The notes under the pieces: model-generated
What the model was told of the DNA's origin: nothing
Databases searched by the model: none
The model's input: only the letters and a program-made list of their open reading frames with translations
Shown here: positions 1 through 5,315 of the stretch, piece by piece
Layout: each line of letters opens with the position of its first letter
How positions within the stretch are numbered: the stretch's first letter is position 1
Origin: Planctomycetota bacterium
GTDB taxonomy: Bacteria; Planctomycetota; Phycisphaerae; WQYP01
DNA: 6,695 bases
Assembly: GCA_021852245.1 (NCBI GenBank)
Contig: JAJZNY010000228.1
Span: forward strand, 1-6,695
Reading direction: 5' to 3'
Made by a program: the position numbers and the translations under genes

Positions 1-65
1 ATGGCCCCCGCCGCCAGGGCGGCGCCGGAGGTGAGCATGGCACGACGATTGATTTTTTCACTCAT
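1..65 (-). CDS. N-terminus of a Tat-exported protein, possibly a multicopper oxidase (partial)
   Basis: Only the first 21 codons are present; the gene runs off the left edge. The start ATG at 65..63 overlaps the TGA of the TolC-type gene upstream (ATGA), and AAGGAG at 78..73 gives a ribosome binding site 7 bases ahead, so the start is well supported. The peptide begins MSEKINRRAML and continues into an Ala/Gly-rich stretch (TSGAALAAGA). N-R-R-A-M-L fits the twin-arginine pattern (R-R-x-hydrophobic-hydrophobic) followed by a mild hydrophobic region, so export of a folded, probably cofactor-bearing protein through the Tat pathway is predicted. Coupling to a Met-rich lipoprotein and an outer-membrane factor makes a multicopper oxidase a reasonable guess, but no copper-binding motif is visible here and other Tat substrates are possible. 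The reading frame and export signal are fairly sure; the enzyme identity is not. Confidence 0.7.
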   Translation of the reverse strand, partial: MSEKINRRAMLTSGAALAAGA

Positions 66-1498
66 GGTTTTACTCCTTGAATTAGCTTGGCTTTAGGTGC
101 CCGAGTTGATCGCTTTTTTAACATCCGCGCCGGCAGTCTGCCACCGACTTCATCTGCGAGTTTGGCGCGATTCATCCAATAGCTCTCCAGCGCTTGGATA
201 TAACGTCGGGCCGTGTTGATTTCATCGATCTTGGCCTGCATCAGCAGAAAGCCACTGTCAAACATGCCGTTGTAGGAACGTTGCGTCTCTGCGAGCATGC
301 GTCGCCGAAGCGGCAACATGACACGCTGATAAAACTCAACCCTCCGCCGATCGGCACACACCGCCACCCACCGTGCCCGCACACGTGAGCGAATGTCAAT
401 CGCCAGCGCCTCATAATGTCGCCAGGCCGCCAGATAGCGGGCACGGGCCATCGCCTGCGATGGCTGCCCCTGACTGAAAATCGGCACAGGCACGGAAATG
501 GCCGGTCCCAAGGTGCCACGGACGTCCGGATCACGCACATAATTCATTCCGATGGTAGCGCCCGGCAATATCCCCGCCCAGCCTGCGACGCGCACATCTA
601 CCCCGGCGGCTTGAAGCTCATGGCGGGCTGCCTTCAGCAGTAAACTCCGGCGTAAAGCCATGGCGGTTAATCCGTTGAAGGGGATACTGCGAATGGGAAT
701 AGGCAGACGATTGGGAAGACGGACATGCGCCTGCACCCCCCACAACCCCATGAGCCTGAACATCCGCTCGCGATCTTCAAGATAATTGGCCTTGTCCATC
801 GCAAGTTGCAGTCGAATCTGTTCATACATGGCAAGCTGGCGATCGTACGTCAATGGCGGAATGTTACCTGCCTGCCTGAGTGTTTTTGCCAGATCGAGTG
901 CGGCGGCCTCACCCGCTTTCACACTGGTTTCCAATTCGATGAGCTGCGAATCCCCAACGACCCGGTAGTACGCCTGACGTGTTCGCGTTGCGAGTTGGAT
1001 CACCGACTGGCTGACCAACGACTTGGTAGCGGCGAACTGCGCCTCCGATTCCTTCTTTCGTGCCGGCAACAGAAGAATATCCGCAAAATCCTGCGCGACG
1101 CTCGCATCCCAACCATAATTCGGCGCCGCCGGAAACCGAAAATCGAAAGAAAGCACCGGATTGCTGATGACCCCGGCGCGAATCACCTGCGCCTCAGAAA
1201 TGCCGAGTTGTTCATAACGCCCCTGAAGCGACGGATTATTCAGCAGCGCCACTTCCACCGCATCCGCCGGAGTGAGCGGATGAGCAAGCAGTCGAACAAC
1301 GATTGCATGAAGCTTCATCTTCTGCCGACGATTTTGGGCCCAGATCACCTCGGTCTTCAGACGTTTCCGTGCTATCGCCGAGACAGATTTGAATCCGGCC
1401 TGGCGAGGCACGGTCGCGCAGCCACCAAGAATTCCGCCCACGAGCATTATTCCCGCGGAAGCTCCACGAACGAAATGTGTCGCGCTGTTACGCTTCAT
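62..1498 (-). CDS. TolC/CusC-type outer-membrane efflux lipoprotein
   Basis: 478 residues, the usual size for the outer-membrane channel component of tripartite efflux systems, which joins an inner-membrane pump and a periplasmic adaptor to the outside. The N-terminus has basic residues, a hydrophobic segment and a lipobox ending ILGGC (Cys27), so it is predicted to be lipid-anchored as in CusC/OprM relatives. The first outer-membrane-efflux repeat spans roughly residues 75-270 and opens with the typical LTPADAVEVALLNNPSL. The second spans roughly 280-460 and contains the PVPIFSQGQ segment seen before the second helical hairpin. The Lys/Arg-rich C-terminal tail is ordinary. The start is supported by GGAGGAG at 1510..1504, 5 bases ahead of ATG. 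It overlaps the lipoprotein gene before it and the Tat-signal gene after it by ATGA, so all three are probably translated together. No RND pump or membrane-fusion gene lies in this window. The family is sure; the substrate (copper suspected) is inferred from neighbours. Confidence 0.93.
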   Translation of the reverse strand: MKRNSATHFVRGASAGIMLVGGILGGCATVPRQAGFKSVSAIARKRLKTEVIWAQNRRQKMKLHAIVVRLLAHPLTPADAVEVALLNNPSLQGRYEQLGISEAQVIRAGVISNPVLSFDFRFPAAPNYGWDASVAQDFADILLLPARKKESEAQFAATKSLVSQSVIQLATRTRQAYYRVVGDSQLIELETSVKAGEAAALDLAKTLRQAGNIPPLTYDRQLAMYEQIRLQLAMDKANYLEDRERMFRLMGLWGVQAHVRLPNRLPIPIRSIPFNGLTAMALRRSLLLKAARHELQAAGVDVRVAGWAGILPGATIGMNYVRDPDVRGTLGPAISVPVPIFSQGQPSQAMARARYLAAWRHYEALAIDIRSRVRARWVAVCADRRRVEFYQRVMLPLRRRMLAETQRSYNGMFDSGFLLMQAKIDEINTARRYIQALESYWMNRAKLADEVGGRLPARMLKKRSTRAPKAKLIQGVKP

Positions 1499-1830
1499 TG
1501 ATTCTCCTCCGTACTCTTGGCCATGCCTTTCATGGCTCCCATGGGCATTTTCAAGCCGGGCATCCTCATGTCTGACCCGGATGACGCGGCCGGTGAATTT
1601 CGGGCTGCTGCGGGGGCACCGGGCAAGCCGACACCCGCCGTGATACTCGGCATCGCAATATCGCTGCCGGAACCCGATACATTCAGGAAATCTCCCCCTA
1701 TGAATGGTTTACCGGCGGAGGCCGCCGGATTCGCCGGATTATCTCTTGCCGGCGGAGCGATGTTGGGTAATCGGGCGCACCCCGTTATCAGGAGCATCCC
1801 CACTGCCGTGGGAAACCACAAATTTTTCAT
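1495..1830 (-). CDS. small Met-rich lipoprotein, putative copper-binding
   Basis: 111 residues, no family recognised. The start at 1830 (MKNLWFPTAV) is preferred over an in-frame ATG at 1857, because GGAG at 1843..1840 sits 9 bases ahead and the signal peptide then begins at once with MKN. A hydrophobic segment leads to the lipobox LLITGC (Cys18), so it should be a lipoprotein. The rest is low-complexity, rich in Pro, Ala, Gly and Ser, probably unfolded. Two copies of SGSD-x-x-MP begin at residues 54 and 84, exactly 30 apart. The second opens a Met cluster with Met at 88, 90, 95, 97, 100 and 103. Met spaced as MxM and MxxM is the usual ligand arrangement for Cu(I) in CusF/CopC/PcoE-like periplasmic proteins. 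It is first in the operon and its stop overlaps the TolC-type start (ATGA). Export and lipidation are well supported; metal binding is inference. Confidence 0.8.
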   Translation of the reverse strand: MKNLWFPTAVGMLLITGCARLPNIAPPARDNPANPAASAGKPFIGGDFLNVSGSGSDIAMPSITAGVGLPGAPAAARNSPAASSGSDMRMPGLKMPMGAMKGMAKSTEENQ

Positions 1831-1839
1831 GCCACTTGT

Positions 1840-1843
1840 CTCC
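1840..1843 (-). promoter_or_regulatory. ribosome binding site setting the lipoprotein start
   Basis: On the minus strand GGAG lies 9 bases ahead of the ATG at 1830..1828. The other in-frame ATG, at 1857, has no comparable site and would put nine polar residues in front of the signal peptide, so the shorter product is preferred. Confidence 0.6.
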
Positions 1844-1850
1844 AATGAGC

Positions 1851-1879
1851 AATTCAACTGACCAACCCGCGACGGTCAA
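1851..1879 (-). promoter_or_regulatory. weak candidate promoter for the lipoprotein/TolC operon
   Basis: Reading the minus strand, TTGACC (1879..1874) is followed after 17 bases by TGAATT (1856..1851). The -35 is one base from consensus, but the -10 matches TATAAT at only three of six positions. Transcription would begin near 1844, right at the ribosome binding site of the lipoprotein gene, giving a very short leader. A weak -10 with a dyad over the spacer could suit an activated promoter, but this is tentative. Confidence 0.22.
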
Positions 1880-1904
1880 AAATCGACATCCGAAAAGTCG
1901 CGGG
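1866..1904. repeat. 8-bp perfect inverted repeat, possible operator or hairpin
   Basis: CCCGCGAC at 1866-1873 is mirrored by GTCGCGGG at 1897-1904, with 23 bases between (31 bp centre to centre, close to three helical turns). The left arm falls inside the spacer of the weak promoter at 1879-1851, and the -35 element lies between the arms. This position suits a dimeric regulator. In the minus-strand transcript from the far promoter it could instead form a GC-rich hairpin just upstream of the lipoprotein gene. There is no clean U-run directly after it, so a classical terminator is unlikely. Confidence 0.4.
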
Positions 1905-1931
1905 GAGAAAGGCGTGCTATTTGGGTATGGA

Positions 1932-2354
1932 TCAGATTCTCAGCGCGCAGTGCTGGCGCAGCAGGCTTTTACCGGTTTTAAGTTCGGCCAGATGACGATG
2001 TGAACATCTGGTCAAGCGTCTGGCGATTTTGTCGCAGGTCGCTTGCCGGGTTACGGGACGGTTAAGTCTGGCACCATGAGTCGAGTGAAAGCTAACCCGT
2101 GAGCCGCTGACAACACCCGAAAAGAGGCGATAAACACAGCAAAAGCAATTTGAACTCGGCCGATGTGCAAGGCAATTCTCGGATAAAACGGCGCATCGCG
2201 CGGCACAAATTCCGGTCGCCATCGTACATCGCGTGCCATGGTCGGCAGGAAAAGCAATTGCGGTGATTACGGTTCTGTGGCATGGGCAAAAAATGGGCGC
2301 AACGGCAACGACGATGATCAACCATGGAACGTATACAAATCGGAACCCGCCCAT
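1932..2354 (-). other. doubtful Cys/His-rich ORF with hydrophobic N-terminus
   Basis: An open frame of 140 codons reading toward the lipoprotein operon. It starts MGGFRF, has a hydrophobic run at about residues 8-22 (VYVPWLIIVVAVAPI), then CPCH at 23-26. In all it has 12 Cys and 8 His. No family is recognised. In favour: it reads in the direction of the operon, it lies immediately after a sigma70-like promoter, and a Cys/His-rich exported or membrane peptide would suit metal handling. Against: the ATG coincides with the predicted transcription start, so it would be leaderless. Two other minus-strand frames over the same bases are also open and almost as Cys-rich, which suggests base composition rather than selection. 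I do not call it a gene. Confidence 0.2.
1988..2011. repeat. 7-bp perfect inverted repeat, CCAGATG-N10-CATCTGG
   Basis: The arms are CCAGATG (1988-1994) and CATCTGG (2005-2011) around a 10-base loop, 17 bp centre to centre. No T-run follows on either strand, so a terminator is not supported. It lies in the gene-poor stretch upstream of the minus-strand operon, and could be a regulator site or simply part of the doubtful Cys-rich ORF that runs through it. Confidence 0.3.
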
Positions 2355-2360
2355 GGCCGA

Positions 2361-2388
2361 AGTCTAAACTCCCATAAAAAGCTGTCAA
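2361..2388 (-). promoter_or_regulatory. sigma70-like promoter reading toward the lipoprotein/TolC operon
   Basis: On the minus strand a perfect -35 TTGACA (2388..2383) is separated by 16 bases from TAGACT (2366..2361), which matches TATAAT at four of six positions including the first two and the last. The predicted start is near 2354. This is the best promoter-like pair seen in the gene-poor stretch. If it drives the operon, the leader before the lipoprotein start would be about 520 bases and would contain both inverted repeats. Confidence 0.42.
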
Positions 2389-2596
2389 CCCGCAAAACGA
2401 CCTCTTTTCGCAATGGAAGTCCCTGCATTGATTACGCTGTTCACTGCAGCAGCCCGTCTCGCGCGTGTGCCGGTTTCAGTCTCGGGCGGAGCAGCAATAC
2501 GCGATCTGGACCAACCAAGCAGCCGGGATAGGTCGGTAGTCAAACAAAATTGCCTTGTGGTTGCGGCTGATAAGCTACCGGGGTATCGTGGATGTT

Positions 2597-3355
2597 ATGG
2601 ATTTGCGGAATTTACTGCTACCCGGTGGAATCGGGCTCAGCAGAATCAAGGTTTATGAACAAGCGGGGCCGGACGGGGTTATTGGCGGCGGAGCACACTT
2701 TCATAGCGTAAGTGCCGAATCCTACTATGTCATTTCTGGACACGGGAAACTCGAACTGCTTTCCTATCAAGGCTTCGAGGTCTTGGATTTAGAACCAAAC
2801 AAGCTGATTTATTTCCAGCCGGGGGTGATTCATCGGGTATGCAATCCCAATAAAAACCTGGTCATTCTGTCTATCATGCAGAACGGTGGAGTGGCCGAGC
2901 GCACAGATTTGTTTCTTACTTTTCCGATGGAGATCATTTCCGATGCGAGAGCCTATCAGCGTGCGATGCATTCCCGTGATATGAACGAAGCAATAGCTCG
3001 CCGGGATCTGTCCATCACTGGATACCGTATTCTTCGTGATGCCATGGAAAATGAACCTGCCAGAGGGCGAGAATTGCTTGAGCAGCTTTACCGACGAGCA
3101 CAGGAACTCATGAAGGCAAAATTCAGTGGTTTGGAGTGGTTTATTAATAATTGCGTCGTTCCGGAGGCCAAGGCCGGTTATGACGCCATTGAATTTCTCC
3201 GCGATGGAAATACCGCCTATTTAGAACGTGCCGTTTGGGATCAAGCCAAACCTGAAACCCTTGAGGAATTTGACGGCATTACCGGAAGGATTATGCCGTA
3301 TATTCGGACTGATTCCGCCTCTCCAAATCGCGAAGAAAAGCGAGCATCTGATTGA
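2597..3355 (+). CDS. cupin-domain protein of unknown function
   Basis: 252 residues. An N-terminal single cupin barrel (about residues 10-110) is followed by a mostly helical C-terminal part (about 115-240) that I cannot assign. Cupin motif 1 is clear: GGGAHFHSVSAESYYVISG gives metal ligands His34, His36 and Glu41. In motif 2, FQPGVIHRVCN supplies the fourth ligand His79 and the conserved Asn83. All four usual ligands are present, so metal binding is likely. Such proteins are often loosely annotated as mannose-6-phosphate isomerase-like, but sugar isomerase activity is not shown here. No signal peptide is seen, so it should be cytoplasmic. I chose ATG 2597 because the product then begins MDLRNLLLPGG, directly at the conserved region. 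GTG 2588 or TTG 2555 are alternatives; none has a strong ribosome binding site. It lies 124 bases upstream of asd on the same strand and may share its transcript. Confidence 0.85.
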   Translation: MDLRNLLLPGGIGLSRIKVYEQAGPDGVIGGGAHFHSVSAESYYVISGHGKLELLSYQGFEVLDLEPNKLIYFQPGVIHRVCNPNKNLVILSIMQNGGVAERTDLFLTFPMEIISDARAYQRAMHSRDMNEAIARRDLSITGYRILRDAMENEPARGRELLEQLYRRAQELMKAKFSGLEWFINNCVVPEAKAGYDAIEFLRDGNTAYLERAVWDQAKPETLEEFDGITGRIMPYIRTDSASPNREEKRASD

Positions 3356-3479
3356 GATGTCATCCCGGTTGACCTCCTATTATGATGATAGTTTGGTGCT
3401 TCCATAACTGTCATTGCGGATTTATGGATTCGTGAAATGTCGCCCCTGTGGCGAGTTGCAGAAACAGGACGTAGCTTAC

Positions 3480-4514
3480 ATGAGTAATCTCAATATCGTG
3501 GTCGTCGGTGCGACAGGCGCCGTAGGGGTCGAGTTTCTAGACTTACTCGCCCGTCGACATTTCTCCTTCGGATCTTTGCGCCTTCTGGCGTCGGCAAAAT
3601 CAAGCGGACGGAAGATGAAGTGCGGCAATCGCGAGTTTACCGTTGAATCGCTGGATGAAAACAGTTTTCGCGGTGCACATATCGCCTTTTTTTCCGCCGG
3701 TGGCAGTATAAGCAAAAAATACGCCCCGATTGCCGCGGAATGTGGCTGCGTTGTAATCGACAACAGTTCAGCTTTCCGAATGGATCCGAATGTTCCATTG
3801 GTAATCCCCGAGATCAATCCGGAGGCGGCACTGAAACATCGGGGAATCATCGCCAACCCGAATTGTTCCACGATCATCGCACTCGTCCCACTGTGGCCGT
3901 TACACCGCCACAACCGGATACGGCGGATCATCGCCGCCACGTATCAGGCAGCCAGTGGAGGTGGTGCAGCCGCGATGCAGGAGCTGCTCGATGCTACAAA
4001 AGCATACCTGGAAGGTGGCGATCATAAACCTCAGGTACTCCCCCACCCCTACGCCTTCAATCTATTCAGCCATAACGCGGCGGTTGATCCTGTCTCGCTT
4101 TATAACGAAGAAGAATTGAAGATGGTGCGGGAAACCAAAAAAATATTTAATGATCCTGACATTCGTATATCCGCCACCTGCGTCCGGGTTCCTGTTCTCC
4201 GGGCACATTGCGAAGCACTCAATGTGGAATTCACCAACCCGGTTTCCCCCTCGGAGGTCAGGAATTGGTTGACCGATCAGCCGGGCGTGCGACTGGTGGA
4301 TGATCCGCATCGGAATTACTTCCCCATGCCTCGCGAAGCGTCCGGTCAAAATGATGTTCTGGTCGGGCGCATCCGTCAGGATATGAGCGATCCATCCAAT
4401 CGATCCATCGCGATGTTTGTTTCCGGCGATCAATTGCTCAAGGGGGCGGCACTTAACGGCATCCAGATCGCAGAACTGCTGGTCAAGAACGGTCTTGGTG
4501 CGGCGGCTGCCTGA
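3480..4514 (+). CDS. asd: aspartate-semialdehyde dehydrogenase
   Basis: 344 residues, the normal length. The enzyme reduces beta-aspartyl phosphate with NADPH to aspartate semialdehyde, the branch point to lysine/diaminopimelate, threonine and methionine, and so to peptidoglycan precursors; it is cytoplasmic. The N-terminal Rossmann motif GATGAVG is at residues 10-16. The active-site Cys129 is in NPNCST, with catalytic Gln156 in TYQAASG. The substrate-binding and catalytic stretch SATCVRVPVLRAHCEAL holds Arg236, Arg241 and His243. The C-terminal QNDVLVGRIRQD and KGAALN complete the pattern, so it looks fully functional. A small deviation is SGGGAAA after the Gln, where SGAG is common. ATG 3480 is the right start because MSNLNIVVVGATGAVG matches the family N-terminus; an in-frame TTG at 3414 would add 22 unrelated residues. 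AGGA lies 10 bases ahead. The TGA is followed with no gap by truA. Confidence 0.97.
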   Translation: MSNLNIVVVGATGAVGVEFLDLLARRHFSFGSLRLLASAKSSGRKMKCGNREFTVESLDENSFRGAHIAFFSAGGSISKKYAPIAAECGCVVIDNSSAFRMDPNVPLVIPEINPEAALKHRGIIANPNCSTIIALVPLWPLHRHNRIRRIIAATYQAASGGGAAAMQELLDATKAYLEGGDHKPQVLPHPYAFNLFSHNAAVDPVSLYNEEELKMVRETKKIFNDPDIRISATCVRVPVLRAHCEALNVEFTNPVSPSEVRNWLTDQPGVRLVDDPHRNYFPMPREASGQNDVLVGRIRQDMSDPSNRSIAMFVSGDQLLKGAALNGIQIAELLVKNGLGAAAA

Positions 4515-5279
4515 ATGCCGGAGCCGGTGAAACTGCAGCAGTATAAGCTGACCATCGCGTATGACGGGACGATTTACAGCGGCTGGCAGCGCCAGCGCGA
4601 ACCGATTCTGACGGTTCAAGGCATTGTCGAAAAAAGCCTCTCCGAAATCCTCAACCGCAACATCGGCATTTCCGGAGCATCGCGCACCGATGCCGGGGTG
4701 CACGCGTGGGGGCAGGTTGCCGTCTTCCGAGCTGACATCCAGATACCCATTGATCGCTTTCGCATGGCGGTGAACAGCCGCTTGCCACACGATGTACTGA
4801 TCCGGCGCATTGAACCTGTTGCGGATCATTTTGACGTAACAAGAGCGCGGTGTAAGCGTTACCGTTACGTTATCTGGCAGAGTAAGGATCGGCCGATATT
4901 CAACCGCCAATACATGTACCATTATTGGCAGGATGTTTCCATAGAGGCGATGCGGGCCGGCTGCCGATATTTTGTTGGCCGACACGATTTTGCCGCGTTT
5001 CGAGGTGGTGAGGACGAGCGGCAGACAACGGTAAGAACCATCTTTCACTGTGATATACATCGACGAGGCCCGATGATCATCATGAGTGTGGAAGGAGACG
5101 GCTTTTTATATCATATGGTGAGAAATATGGTAGGCACGCTGCTGGATATCGGCCGAGGTCGCATGGAGCCGTCCCAGATCGCACGAGCCATCGAGTCCGG
5201 TCGGCGTTCAGATGTTGGTCCGTGTGTGCCGGCGTCGGGCCTCTGCCTGATGTGGGTTCGCTACTCGGATGCGGAGTAG
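4515..5279 (+). CDS. truA: tRNA pseudouridine(38-40) synthase TruA
   Basis: 254 residues, within the usual 245-270. TruA isomerises uridines 38, 39 and 40 in the tRNA anticodon stem-loop to pseudouridine and works as a cytoplasmic dimer. The family opening YKLTIAYDGTIYSGWQ is at residues 10-25. The catalytic motif GASRTDAGVHA contains the nucleophile Asp59. KRYRYVIW (114-121), YFVGRHDFAAFR (152-163) and GDGFLYHMVRNMVGTLL (194-210) are further family blocks. The end RSDVGPCVPASGLCLMWV replaces the usual GPTAPAxGL with GPCVPASGL, a mild change. Its ATG follows the asd stop directly with no clear ribosome binding site of its own, so translation probably depends on ribosomes finishing asd. asd next to truA is an arrangement also known in proteobacteria (as in Pseudomonas, where truA follows asd and fimV), but the gene that often follows there, trpF, is replaced here by a glycosyltransferase. 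Confidence 0.97.
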   Translation: MPEPVKLQQYKLTIAYDGTIYSGWQRQREPILTVQGIVEKSLSEILNRNIGISGASRTDAGVHAWGQVAVFRADIQIPIDRFRMAVNSRLPHDVLIRRIEPVADHFDVTRARCKRYRYVIWQSKDRPIFNRQYMYHYWQDVSIEAMRAGCRYFVGRHDFAAFRGGEDERQTTVRTIFHCDIHRRGPMIIMSVEGDGFLYHMVRNMVGTLLDIGRGRMEPSQIARAIESGRRSDVGPCVPASGLCLMWVRYSDAE

Positions 5280-5303
5280 TTGGATTCGAAGGCTCTCGAT
5301 GAC

Positions 5304-5307
5304 GGAG
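5304..5307 (+). promoter_or_regulatory. ribosome binding site supporting a TTG start of the glycosyltransferase
   Basis: GGAG lies 8 bases ahead of the in-frame TTG at 5316. The other candidate, TTG at 5280 directly after the truA stop, has GGAG only 3 bases away, too close for good initiation. Nearby ATGs at 5299 and 5311 are out of frame and soon reach a stop. Confidence 0.55.
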
Positions 5308-5315
5308 TTCATGGA

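Larger units (their letters stand above)
1831..2596. other. gene-poor divergent region between the two gene groups
   Basis: About 770 bases with no coding region I can confirm. Several overlapping ORFs of 60-140 codons occur on both strands, but none has a recognisable domain and they compete for the same bases. What can be seen is a good minus-strand promoter near 2388-2361, a weaker one near 1879-1851, and two perfect inverted repeats (1866-1904, 1988-2011). The plus-strand side leading to the cupin gene shows no convincing -35/-10 pair. No tRNA-like cloverleaf or riboswitch was recognised by eye. Its length is generous for a control region, so a small or decayed gene remains possible. Confidence 0.55.

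Noticed and set aside
725..1501. 258-codon plus-strand ORF opposite the TolC-type gene
   Set aside because: It is antisense to a well-supported outer-membrane factor and rich in Arg, Leu, His and Cys with no domain.
1831..1857. Upstream ATG at 1857 for the lipoprotein gene
   Set aside because: It adds nine polar residues before the signal peptide and lacks the ribosome binding site found for the start at 1830.
2413..2658. 81-codon plus-strand ORF starting MEVPALITLF
   Set aside because: It overlaps the start of the cupin gene in another frame, ends in low-information sequence and has no family match.
3375..3391. Imperfect palindrome near CTATTATGATGATAG after the cupin gene
   Set aside because: Only four terminal pairs match cleanly, it is AT-rich, and it is not followed by a T-run, so neither a terminator nor an operator is supported.
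3352..3397. Possible promoter ahead of asd (TTGAGA, TTGACC, TATTAT)
   Set aside because: The -35-like and -10-like hexamers are individually good, but the spacings are wrong (4 or 20 bases, or 17 bases leading to TTTGGT).
3414..3479. 22-residue N-terminal extension of asd from TTG 3414
   Set aside because: The family N-terminus begins at MSNLNIVVVG from ATG 3480; the extension is unlike anything in the family.
4062..5060. 332-codon ORF on the minus strand across asd and truA
   Set aside because: It lies antisense to two clearly identified genes with full catalytic motifs, spans their junction, and has no recognisable domain; it is a shadow frame.
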